From positions 61,904-125,903 of the forward strand of contig DASYGE010000013.1 in NCBI GenBank assembly GCA_036000105.1: a stretch of 64,000 nt of DNA. Reading direction: 5' to 3'. The notes beneath the pieces were generated by a model, which did no database searches, was not told the DNA's origin, and saw only the letters and a program-made list of their open reading frames with translations. This stretch comes from DASUBN01 sp036000105 (lineage in GTDB: Bacteria; Pseudomonadota; Gammaproteobacteria; Natronospirales; REEB76). A program made the position numbers and the translations under genes. Below are positions 52,337 to 60,859 of this stretch, piece by piece (within the stretch, counting starts at the first letter, position 1; every line of letters begins with the position of its first letter).

Positions 52337-52464
52337 CACGTCCTTATAACATCCGGGGACAGCGGTGCGGCTGGCAATTCTTACAGACTCGCCCACTTCG
52401 TGCCAGCGCGCCCTCTACCGCGTACAATGCCGGCCCCCGCGACAGCATATATAGATACAGACCC

Positions 52465-54378
52465 GTGATCCGCATCGAATCCCTCTCCCTGCAGCGCGGC
52501 ACCAAGCCGCTGTTCGAGAACGCCAGCGCCTCGGTCCGCCCCGGCGAGAAGGCCGGGCTCGTGGGTGCCAACGGCTCCGGCAAATCCACTCTCTTCGCGC
52601 TCCTGCGCGGCACGCTGCATGCGGACGGCGGCGAAGTGGATATCCCCGGCAACTGGCGCGTAGCCCACGTGGCCCAGGAGACCCCGGCGGTGGACCGCAC
52701 CGCCCTCGACTACGTGCTGGACGGCGACCGCCGCCTGCGGGACATCGAAGCCGCGATCGCGGTCGCCCAGGCGGCCCATGACGGTCATGCAGAAGCCGAC
52801 GCGCATATCGCTTACGCGGACGCAGACGGTTACACCGCCCCGGCCCGCGCCAGCACTTTATTGATGGGCTTAGGTTTCACCCTCGAAGAGATATCCCAAC
52901 CGGTGGCGAGCTTCTCCGGCGGCTGGCGCATGCGCCTCAACCTGGCCCAGGCGCTCATGTGCCCCTCCGATCTTCTCTTACTGGACGAGCCCACCAACCA
53001 CCTGGACCTGGATGCCATCGTCTGGCTGGAAGATTGGCTCAAGCGCTACCCCGGGACCCTGTTCATCATCTCCCATGACCGGGAGTTCCTGGACGGCATC
53101 TGCGGCGTGACGCTGCACGTGGAGAACCGCAGCATCCGCCGTTACGGCGGTAACTACAGCGCCTTCGAACTGATGCGCTCTGAACGGTTGGTACTGGAAC
53201 AATCCGCCTACGAGCGCCAGCAGCGGGAGGTGGCGCACCTGCAGAGTTTCGTGGATCGCTTCCGTTACACCGCGAGCAAAGCGCGCCAGGCCCAGAGCCG
53301 TATCAAGACCCTGGAGAAGATGGAACAGCTGGCGCCGGTGCATGTCAGCTCGCCCTTCACCTTCGAATTCCGCACCCCCGACGCCGCCCCCAATCCCATG
53401 ATGACCCTGGAGCATGTGGCCTGCGGTTATCAAACGGACAAGGGCGAGAAAGCCGTGCTGAAGAACATCGACATCTCCATCCTCAACGGCCAGCGCATCG
53501 GTCTCCTGGGCGCCAACGGCCAGGGTAAATCGACCCTGGTGAAGACCCTCGCCGGCACCCTCGCACCTCTCAAGGGCCGCGTGGGTCAGGGCAAGGGCTT
53601 GAGCATCGGTTACTTCGCCCAGCATCAATTGGAGACGCTGCGGGAAGACCGCTCGCCCCTGCAGCAACTGGCCGCCATCTCACCGGGCGTGCGCGAGCAG
53701 GATCTGCGGACTTTCCTCGGCTCCTTCAACTTCCGCGACGAGATGGCCATGGCACCGGTGGCCCCCTTCTCCGGCGGCGAGAAGGCGCGCTTGGCCCTCG
53801 CGCTCATCATCTGGCGCAAACCCAACCTGCTCTTGCTGGACGAGCCCACCAACCATCTGGATCTCGAGATGCGCGAAGCTCTCACGGTGGCGCTGGCGCA
53901 ATTCGAAGGCACGCTCATCCTGGTGTCCCACGACCGGCACCTGCTGCGAGCCACCGCCGATGAATTCATGCTGGTGGGCCACGGCAGCCTGCAACCCTTC
54001 GACGGCGACCTAGACGATTACCGGGTGTGGCTGCTGCAACAGGCGGCCGCACGCCGTGCCGGTACCTCGGCACAAGCCGCCGATACCGGCGGTAACCGCA
54101 AGGAACAGCGGCGCGCCGACGCCCAGGAACGCCAGCGCCTGGCGGAGATGCGCAAACCCCTCCAGAAGGAGATCGCGTCCCTGGAGAAGCAGATGGAGAG
54201 ACTCACGGCGGAGAAGATGCGGCTGGACGCGGTCCTGGCCGATGAGGCGAGCTATAAAGATGCCAACAAGGCCCTGCTCACGGACAGCCTGCGCCAGCAG
54301 GCGGAAGTGAAAACGAAACTGGAGAGCATCGAGGCCACTTGGCTGGAGAAGCAAGCGGCCCTGGAGAAGATCAGCTAG
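52465..54378 (+). CDS. ABC-F ATPase (YheS-like)
   Basis: 637 aa, two ABC domains without membrane segments: GANGSGKST and GANGQGKST (Walker A), FSGGWRMRLNLAQAL and FSGGEKARLALAL (signatures), LLLLDEPTNHLD twice (Walker B). The linker and the C-terminal coiled coil are as in YheS. Such proteins act on ribosomes in translation; the precise role of YheS is not settled. The start is GTG at 52465. Its 3' end overlaps the converging pgeF by eight bases. Confidence 0.92.
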   Translation: MIRIESLSLQRGTKPLFENASASVRPGEKAGLVGANGSGKSTLFALLRGTLHADGGEVDIPGNWRVAHVAQETPAVDRTALDYVLDGDRRLRDIEAAIAVAQAAHDGHAEADAHIAYADADGYTAPARASTLLMGLGFTLEEISQPVASFSGGWRMRLNLAQALMCPSDLLLLDEPTNHLDLDAIVWLEDWLKRYPGTLFIISHDREFLDGICGVTLHVENRSIRRYGGNYSAFELMRSERLVLEQSAYERQQREVAHLQSFVDRFRYTASKARQAQSRIKTLEKMEQLAPVHVSSPFTFEFRTPDAAPNPMMTLEHVACGYQTDKGEKAVLKNIDISILNGQRIGLLGANGQGKSTLVKTLAGTLAPLKGRVGQGKGLSIGYFAQHQLETLREDRSPLQQLAAISPGVREQDLRTFLGSFNFRDEMAMAPVAPFSGGEKARLALALIIWRKPNLLLLDEPTNHLDLEMREALTVALAQFEGTLILVSHDRHLLRATADEFMLVGHGSLQPFDGDLDDYRVWLLQQAAARRAGTSAQAADTGGNRKEQRRADAQERQRLAEMRKPLQKEIASLEKQMERLTAEKMRLDAVLADEASYKDANKALLTDSLRQQAEVKTKLESIEATWLEKQAALEKIS

Positions 54379-55114
54379 GGTCTATCCATATGAGTGTGGC
54401 CATGCGGCCGCACTGACCGTCACGACGGAACGAGAAGAACCGTTTCGGGTCCGAGTAGGTACAGAGCCCTCCTCCATAGATGGCGCTGACACCGACCGCT
54501 TCCAGACGCTGGCGTGCGAGCTTATATAGGTCGCACCGCCATTTCCCGGCCAATGCGGTGGGCAGGAAAGCCGCCGCAGCGTCCGCCGCTTGCGCCACAA
54601 AGGCCTGACGCACTTCATCTCCCACTTCATAGGCCTTGGGTCCGATGGCTGGACCGAACCAGGCGAGGATCTCGCCGGGCGGAACATCCATCTCCTTGAC
54701 CGTCGCTTCCAGCACCCCTGCCGCGAGCCCGCGCCAACCCGCATGGGCCGCTGCCACCCGCGTGCCGATTCGATTACAGAGGAGCACCGGCAGACAGTCG
54801 GCAGTCATGATGACGCAGGCTTCACCTGGCGCAGTAGTCACTGCCGCGTCCGCGGGTTCCTGCACAGGTACGCCATGGAGATGCGCCACCCGTCTGCCGT
54901 GTACTTGCCGTAGCCAGCGGGGTTCATCCTTCAGGTTCAGGGCAGACACGAGTCGCTGGCGGTTCTCCGCCACGCTCGCGCTTTCATCGCCCACATGCTG
55001 ACCTAAGTTGAAAGAAGTGAACACTCCCGCGCTCACGCCGCCGTCACGAGTGGTGCTCACGGTCCATACCCCAGGCGGCGCAGGCCAGTCCGGCGCTATC
55101 CAGTCAGCGTACAT
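54371..55114 (-). CDS. pgeF: Peptidoglycan editing factor PgeF / YfiH-LACC1 family
   Basis: 247 aa. Motifs WLRQVHGRRV, MTADCLPVLLC and AAAHAGWRGLAAGVL carry the metal-binding histidines and cysteine of the family (formerly called polyphenol oxidase). The enzyme is a purine-nucleoside phosphorylase-like protein, and in E. coli it prevents incorporation of wrong amino acids into peptidoglycan. Start overlaps the rluD stop by 11 bases, matching the classical rluD-yfiH order. Confidence 0.93.
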   Translation of the reverse strand: MYADWIAPDWPAPPGVWTVSTTRDGGVSAGVFTSFNLGQHVGDESASVAENRQRLVSALNLKDEPRWLRQVHGRRVAHLHGVPVQEPADAAVTTAPGEACVIMTADCLPVLLCNRIGTRVAAAHAGWRGLAAGVLEATVKEMDVPPGEILAWFGPAIGPKAYEVGDEVRQAFVAQAADAAAAFLPTALAGKWRCDLYKLARQRLEAVGVSAIYGGGLCTYSDPKRFFSFRRDGQCGRMATLIWIDPS

Positions 55115-56087
55115 GCACTAGATCGTCATGCAGCGCAGCCACCAGTTCCTGCATGTCATCGGGGAGGGGCGCTTCCCAATGCAGTTGCTCACCGGTCACG
55201 GGATGGGCTAAGCCTAAGCGCCGGGCATGCAACGCCTGGCGACGGAAACCTTGCAACGCGTCCTTGAGGCGCGGCGCGGCAGCGGGCGGCAAGGCGAGGC
55301 GCCGGCCATAGACCGGATCGCCGATGATGGGGTAACGGATGTGGGCCAGGTGCACACGTATCTGGTGGGTGCGGCCGGTCTCCAACTGCACCGCCACCTG
55401 GGTGTGGGCGCGGAAGCGCTGCAATACCCGGTAATGGGTCACCGCCTTGCGACCATCCTCCCGCACGCTCATGCGCAGACGATCGGTGGCATGCCGCCCC
55501 AGGGGTGCATCCACGGTGCCGCCACCGGTCATGACGCCGTTCACCAGGGCCACATACTCACGCTCGAACTCCCGTGCCTGCAAGGCTGCCACGAGACGGG
55601 TGTGAGCCTCCAGGGTGCGGGCGACCGCCAGGAGGCCCGAAGTGTCCTTGTCCAGGCGATGCACCAGGCCCGAGCGCGGCAGGGTCGCGAGCTCAGGCGC
55701 GTGATGCAGCAGCGCGTTCTGTAGGGTACCGGCCCGGTTACCTGCACCCGGATGCACTACGAGCCCCGCCGGTTTGTTCACCACGATGAGGGCCGCGTCC
55801 TCGTGCACGATGGTGAGCGGCAGGGCCTCCGGGCCCACGTCGGTGCGCGGTTCTTCCACCACTTCCAGGCGCACGCGCTGCCCGTCCATGACGGCGTCGC
55901 GCGGGCGGGCGGGCCGCTCATCGAGCAGCGCATGCCCGTCCTTGATCCACTGGCTCAGGCGGCTGCGCGAATATTCCGGGAACAGCCGGGCGAGCGCCTG
56001 GTCGAAGCGCTGACCGGAGAGTTCGGCGGGGATACGGGATTCGCGCACCGCATGGGGTGGTTTTTTTGCCGGGGCGTCGGGCATCAT
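55104..56087 (-). CDS. rluD: 23S rRNA pseudouridine synthase RluD
   Basis: 327 aa. An S4 RNA-binding domain (RFDQALARLFPEYSRSRLSQWIKDG) precedes the catalytic domain with LVHRLDKDTSGLL, which contains the catalytic aspartate. It makes pseudouridines 1911, 1915 and 1917 in helix 69 of 23S rRNA. The divergent partner is bamD, as in other gammaproteobacteria. Confidence 0.94.
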   Translation of the reverse strand: MMPDAPAKKPPHAVRESRIPAELSGQRFDQALARLFPEYSRSRLSQWIKDGHALLDERPARPRDAVMDGQRVRLEVVEEPRTDVGPEALPLTIVHEDAALIVVNKPAGLVVHPGAGNRAGTLQNALLHHAPELATLPRSGLVHRLDKDTSGLLAVARTLEAHTRLVAALQAREFEREYVALVNGVMTGGGTVDAPLGRHATDRLRMSVREDGRKAVTHYRVLQRFRAHTQVAVQLETGRTHQIRVHLAHIRYPIIGDPVYGRRLALPPAAAPRLKDALQGFRRQALHARRLGLAHPVTGEQLHWEAPLPDDMQELVAALHDDLVHVR

Positions 56088-56159
56088 CCAGACAGTTTAA
56101 GTTATACTGGCGCGGCCTGCTGGCCGTTAAGAACCCTCATTTCCTGAGCAGAAACCCTC

Positions 56160-56942
56160 ATGCAACGCCTACGCCTGATCCTGACCGCCTGCGCGCTGTC
56201 CGCATCACTGCTTGCGGGCTGTGCTTCGGAGAAATCCAAGGACGATACCCTGGCGGCCAGCCAGCTCTACCAGCAGATCCAGGCCAACATCGCCGCTGGC
56301 AACTACAAGACCGCGGCCCAACGCCTTCAGACCCTGCAGTCCCGCTTCCCCTTCGATACCTTCGGTACCCAGGCGGAACTGGAACTCATCTACACCAATT
56401 ACATGAACCAGGATTACGACGGCGCCGAAGATGCGGCCGACCGGTTCATCCGCGAGCATCCCCGGCATCCGAACGTCGATTATGCCTTCTACATGAAGGG
56501 TGTGGCTTATTTCGACCCGGAGGTGGATCTCCTGCAGAAATGGCTGAAGTACGATAACTTCCAGCGCGACTCCACCAACTCGCAGAAATCCTTCGAGGCT
56601 TTCCGCACGCTGTTGCAGCGCTTCCCTAACAGCAGGTACGCGGACGATACGCGCCAGCGCATGGTGTTCCTGCGGGAACGCCTGGCGGACTTCGATTGGA
56701 TCGTGGCAGACTGGTACATGCGCCGCGGCGCCTGGGTCTCGGCCCTGCAGCGTGCCTACGGCATCGTGCAGCACTACCCACAGACTCCCAGGGTAGAAGA
56801 TGCGCTGCAGATCATGGTCACCGCCTATACCAAACTGGGCATGACCGAACTCGCCGACGATTCCCGCAAGGTGCTGGAGAAGAACTTCCCCGGCGCAGCG
56901 ACTGAGTACACGCCGCGCGGACCCGCGCGTGGCCCGGCCTGA
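56160..56942 (+). CDS. bamD: Outer-membrane assembly lipoprotein BamD
   Basis: 260 aa. The type II signal peptide ends with lipobox LLAGC, and the body consists of TPR-like helices (AAGNYKTAAQRLQTLQSRFPFDTFG and later repeats), the scaffold that works with BamA in beta-barrel insertion. A -10-like TATACT lies at 56103-56108. It is divergent from rluD, the conserved arrangement. Length is typical (E. coli 245 aa). Confidence 0.95.
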   Translation: MQRLRLILTACALSASLLAGCASEKSKDDTLAASQLYQQIQANIAAGNYKTAAQRLQTLQSRFPFDTFGTQAELELIYTNYMNQDYDGAEDAADRFIREHPRHPNVDYAFYMKGVAYFDPEVDLLQKWLKYDNFQRDSTNSQKSFEAFRTLLQRFPNSRYADDTRQRMVFLRERLADFDWIVADWYMRRGAWVSALQRAYGIVQHYPQTPRVEDALQIMVTAYTKLGMTELADDSRKVLEKNFPGAATEYTPRGPARGPA

Positions 56943-56972
56943 CGCTGCAGCGCGCGACGTCCCCGCCTCTGC

Positions 56973-58592
56973 TTAGTCCCCTAGCGTGATCGGATAACGG
57001 CGGTCGCGGCCGAAGGCGCGGCGGCTGACGCGCGGCCCCGGAGCCGCCTGGCGGCGCTTGTACTCCGCGTTCTGGACCATGGCCATCACGCGCCGCACCG
57101 TGTCCTCGGGGTTCCCTAAGGCGACCATCTCTTCCAGAGTCTTGTCGTCTTCCACATAAGCCGCGAGGATCGAGTCCAGCACTGGATAGGCCGGCAAGCT
57201 GTCGGAATCCTTCTGCCCCGGCGCCAGTTCCGCCGTGGGCTCGCGCTCGATGACTGCCTGGGGGATCACCGGCGACAAGCCGTTGCGATATCGCGCCAGG
57301 CGGTACACCAGGGTCTTCAGCACATCACGCAGGGGTGCGTAACCGCCTGCCATGTCGCCGTAGAGCGTCGCATACCCCACCGCCACTTCGCTCTTGTTGC
57401 CGGTGCTGAGCAAGAGCCTGCCGGTCTTATTGGAGAGGGCCATGAGTTCCACGCCGCGGACCCGCGCCTGCAGGTTCTGGCCGGTGATGCCGGAGGTATC
57501 GCCGCCCAATGCCTGCTGCAAGGAAGCCTTGAGGGCTTCATATGCCGGTTCGATGGAGATGACGTGGTATTCCACACCCATTCGCTTCGCCTGTTCGGCA
57601 GCCGCATCAAGGCTGAGTTTCGAAGTATGGGCGGACGGCATCATCACTGCCGTGACGTTGGCCGCCCCTAAGGCATCCACCGCGAGTGCCAGGGTCAGGG
57701 CCGAATCTATGCCGCCGGACAATCCCAGTAAGGCGCCCTTGAAGCGGTTCTTCACCGCATAGTCGCGCAGCCCGAGCACAATGGCGCGATACACGCTCTC
57801 CTCCTCGCTCTCGTCCACGTGTACTTCGGCCGGCAACGCTTTGGCGGCTGCGCCTTGCAGCATGAAGTCCACCGGGTACAGGCCTTCCTGGAAATTTGGC
57901 GCGCGCGCCGCCACGCTGCCATCGGCATTCATGGCCAGCGAGCCGCCGTCGAACACCAGTTCGTCCTGGCCACCCACATGGTTCACATAGACGATGGGCA
58001 CCCGGGCCTCGCGCATGCGGCGGCGCAGCTCCGCTTCCCGTTCCGCCTGCTTGCCCACGTTGAAGGGCGAAGCGTTGGGCACCACGATGATGCGTGCGCC
58101 GGCCTCGGCGGCACGCCGCGCTGGTGCCGAATGCCACACGTCTTCGCAGACATTGAGGCCTACGGCGAAGCCAGCCACATCGATGAGTGTGACGCCGTCG
58201 CCGGGGGTGAAGTAGCGTTTCTCGTCGAACACGCTGTAGTTGGGCAGCTCACTCTTGCGGTACACGGCCTGCACCCGGCCACCGCCGATCACCGCACCCA
58301 CGTTGTAGATGCGCCCGTCTTCGTAGAGCGGATAACCCACCACCACATGGATACCGTGTATGCCTGCGCAGAGTTGAGCGACACCCGCTTCGATCCGGCG
58401 GCGGAAGTCCGTGCGGAACAGCAGATCTTCGGGGGTGTAACCCGAGAGTGCGAGTTCGGGGAATACCAAGAGCTGGGCTTTCAGGCGGTCGCGGCTCTGG
58501 TCCGCGGCCTGCAGTATCTTCTGCGCATTGCCCGCCACATCCCCCACTAGGAGGTTGAGTTGGGCCATGACGATGCGCAACCCGGCGCTCAT
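56973..58592 (-). CDS. nadE: Glutamine-dependent NAD synthetase
   Basis: 539 aa. The N-terminal nitrilase-type amidase domain has the expected catalytic residues: the glutamate in VFPELALSGYTPED, the lysine in YRKSELPNYSVF and the cysteine in NVCEDVW. The C-terminal synthetase domain has the pyrophosphatase loop LSGGIDSAL. It amidates nicotinate adenine dinucleotide to NAD. With nadA it covers early and late de novo NAD steps in this window. No clear ribosome binding site precedes the ATG. Confidence 0.96.
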   Translation of the reverse strand: MSAGLRIVMAQLNLLVGDVAGNAQKILQAADQSRDRLKAQLLVFPELALSGYTPEDLLFRTDFRRRIEAGVAQLCAGIHGIHVVVGYPLYEDGRIYNVGAVIGGGRVQAVYRKSELPNYSVFDEKRYFTPGDGVTLIDVAGFAVGLNVCEDVWHSAPARRAAEAGARIIVVPNASPFNVGKQAEREAELRRRMREARVPIVYVNHVGGQDELVFDGGSLAMNADGSVAARAPNFQEGLYPVDFMLQGAAAKALPAEVHVDESEEESVYRAIVLGLRDYAVKNRFKGALLGLSGGIDSALTLALAVDALGAANVTAVMMPSAHTSKLSLDAAAEQAKRMGVEYHVISIEPAYEALKASLQQALGGDTSGITGQNLQARVRGVELMALSNKTGRLLLSTGNKSEVAVGYATLYGDMAGGYAPLRDVLKTLVYRLARYRNGLSPVIPQAVIEREPTAELAPGQKDSDSLPAYPVLDSILAAYVEDDKTLEEMVALGNPEDTVRRVMAMVQNAEYKRRQAAPGPRVSRRAFGRDRRYPITLGD

Positions 58593-58633
58593 GGGGTCAT
58601 GGGTGGATGGCGAGAGTAGGTCTGCGCTGTCGC

Positions 58634-59599
58634 CTAGCGGCGGTCACGGCCTTTCTTCTTGGCTGGTTTGGCTGCCTTGCGCGGCTTCTTCGCCGCTGTT
58701 TTCTTCTTGGCGACATGCTTGCTGCGCCCACCCTTGAGCAGCTTGGCCATGGTGCTGCCGAGTTCCGCCGGGGAATGGGTGGTCTTCACGCCAGCCTTCT
58801 CCAGGGCCTTGAACTTGGCCTGGGCCGTGCCGGCTCCGCCGGAGACGATAGCGCCGGCGTGGCCCATGCGCTTGCCGGGCGGCGCGGTTACGCCGGCGAT
58901 ATACGCCACCACCGGCTTGCTGACGTGCTGCTTGATGTATTCCGCGGCTGCTTCCTCGTCGGAACCACCTATCTCGCCCACCATGATGATGCCTTCGGTC
59001 TGGGGGTCGTCCTCGAAGCGCCGGATCACGTCGATGAAGTTCATGCCGTGCACCGGGTCGCCGCCGATGCCGACGCAGGTGGACTGGCCCAGCTTCAGGT
59101 TGGTGGTCTGGAACACCGCTTCATAGGTCAGCGTACCGGAGCGGGACACGATACCCACCTTGCCGCGCTTGTGGATGTGCCCCGGCATGATGCCGATCTT
59201 GCACTCGCCCGGCGTGATGACGCCGGGGCAGTTGGGCCCGATGAGTACACAGTCAGTATCGCGGATGGCGGCCTTCACCCGGATCATATCGATGACCGGG
59301 ATGCCCTCGGTGATGCAGACGATGACCTTGATGCCAGCGTCCGCGGCTTCCAAGATGGCATCGGCGGCGAAGGCTGCCGGCACATAGATCATGCTGGCTT
59401 CGGCACCGGTCTGCTTGACCGCATCCTGCACGGTGTTGAACACCGGCCGGTCGAGATGCTTCTCACCGCCGCGGCCTGGGGTCACCCCACCCACGAGCTT
59501 AGTGCCGTAGGCGATGGCCTGTTCTGAGTGGAATGTCCCCTGCTTGCCGGTGAAGCCCTGGCAGATGACTCGAGTTTTTTTGTTTACAAGGATGCTCAT
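58634..59599 (-). CDS. sucD: Succinyl-CoA ligase alpha subunit with a basic C-terminal tail
   Basis: 321 aa, about 30 residues longer than E. coli SucD (289 aa). The CoA-binding fold is normal: CQGFTGKQGTFHSEQAI, GHIHKRG, GEIGGSDEE and the phosphohistidine in MGHAGAIVSGG. After HSPAELGSTMAKLLKG a tail of lysine, alanine, proline and arginine follows (KKKTAAKKPRKAAKPAKKKG), resembling histone H1-like or AlgP-like tails. The enzyme couples succinyl-CoA to ATP or GTP formation in the TCA cycle. It is 16 bases after sucC. Confidence 0.93.
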   Translation of the reverse strand: MSILVNKKTRVICQGFTGKQGTFHSEQAIAYGTKLVGGVTPGRGGEKHLDRPVFNTVQDAVKQTGAEASMIYVPAAFAADAILEAADAGIKVIVCITEGIPVIDMIRVKAAIRDTDCVLIGPNCPGVITPGECKIGIMPGHIHKRGKVGIVSRSGTLTYEAVFQTTNLKLGQSTCVGIGGDPVHGMNFIDVIRRFEDDPQTEGIIMVGEIGGSDEEAAAEYIKQHVSKPVVAYIAGVTAPPGKRMGHAGAIVSGGAGTAQAKFKALEKAGVKTTHSPAELGSTMAKLLKGGRSKHVAKKKTAAKKPRKAAKPAKKKGRDRR

Positions 59600-59615
59600 T
59601 TAGCTTGCTCTCGCA

Positions 59616-60779
59616 TTACTTGATGGACGCAACGACTTTCTTGGCCGCGTCGGTGAGATCGTTGGCCGGGATGATGGCGAGGCCGCTCTTGGCCAAGAGC
59701 GCCTTGCCCTGCTCAACATTGGTGCCTTCGAGGCGCACCACCACCGGCACGCTCACGCCTACGCCCTTGACCGCGTTGATGATGCCTTCCGCGATCAGGT
59801 CGCAGCGCACGATACCGCCAAAAATATTTACCAGGATGGCCTTCACCGCCTTATTGGACAGGATCAGGTTGAAGGCCGCGGTTACGCGCTCGGTGGTGGC
59901 GCCGCCGCCCACATCCAGGAAGTTAGCCGGCGTGCCGCCGTGCAGCTTGATGATGTCCATGGTGGCCATGGCGAGTCCCGCACCGTTCACCATACAGGCG
60001 ATGTCGCCATCCAGGGACACGTAGTTAAGATCGTGCTCCCGGGCCGCGCTCTCGCGCGGATCTTCCTGGGAGGCATCGCGCATGGCCGCGAGCTTGGGCT
60101 GGCGATATAGGGCGTTGTCATCCAGGTTCAGCTTGGCATCCAGCGCCAGCACCCGTCCGTCGGTGGTGACGATCAGTGGATTCACCTCCACGAGGCTCGC
60201 ATCCCGTTCCATCACCAGCTTGTAGAGCGACTCGGCGATCTTGCTGAAGGTGGCCATCTGTTCTTTCTTAACTATGCCGAGACCGAAGGCCAGCTCACGT
60301 ATCTGATAGGGCTGTATGCCGGCCGCCGGATTGATCCACACGCGGAAGATCTTATCCGGTGTCTTGGCCGCCACTTCCTCGATGTCCATGCCACCCGCGG
60401 CGGAAGCCATGAACACCAGTTCTTCGCGGTCGCGATCCGCCAGCACCGACAAATACAGCTCACGCTCGATGTCGGAACCGGCCTCCACCAGCAGGCTGCC
60501 GATAGGCAGGCCCTCGGGGCCGGTCTGGTGGGTGTGCAGGCGCTTGCCCAGCATGCCCTCCGCGGCGGCCCGCACTTCCTCGGCGGTCCGGCACAGCTTC
60601 ACGCCGCCGGCCTTGCCGCGGCCACCGGCGTGCACCTGGGCCTTCACCACCCACAGGCTGCCGCCCAGCGATTGGGCCGCGGCTACTGCCTCGGGGGCGC
60701 TTTTCGCGGGAATACCCCGCGGCACCGGAATGCCGTATTCTGCAAACAGTTGTTTTGCCTGATATTCGTGCAGGTTCAT
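59616..60779 (-). CDS. sucC: Succinyl-CoA ligase beta subunit
   Basis: 387 aa. MNLHEYQAKQLFAEYGIPVPRG starts the ATP-grasp domain; VVKAQVHAGGRGKAGGVKL is the nucleotide-binding stretch, and VNIFGGIVRCDLIAEG is the C-domain block contacting the alpha subunit. The start at 60779 is set by homology; the frame extends to 60899. Divergent from pilS, which is not the usual sucCD setting (normally near sucAB). Confidence 0.96.
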   Translation of the reverse strand: MNLHEYQAKQLFAEYGIPVPRGIPAKSAPEAVAAAQSLGGSLWVVKAQVHAGGRGKAGGVKLCRTAEEVRAAAEGMLGKRLHTHQTGPEGLPIGSLLVEAGSDIERELYLSVLADRDREELVFMASAAGGMDIEEVAAKTPDKIFRVWINPAAGIQPYQIRELAFGLGIVKKEQMATFSKIAESLYKLVMERDASLVEVNPLIVTTDGRVLALDAKLNLDDNALYRQPKLAAMRDASQEDPRESAAREHDLNYVSLDGDIACMVNGAGLAMATMDIIKLHGGTPANFLDVGGGATTERVTAAFNLILSNKAVKAILVNIFGGIVRCDLIAEGIINAVKGVGVSVPVVVRLEGTNVEQGKALLAKSGLAIIPANDLTDAAKKVVASIK

Positions 60780-60859
60780 GTGGCTTGGGGGTTCATGGAT
60801 GGTGAGGAAGGCGCTATTTTGAAGCAAAGCATGCGTGTACGCAAAGGCGAGTCGCCGCG

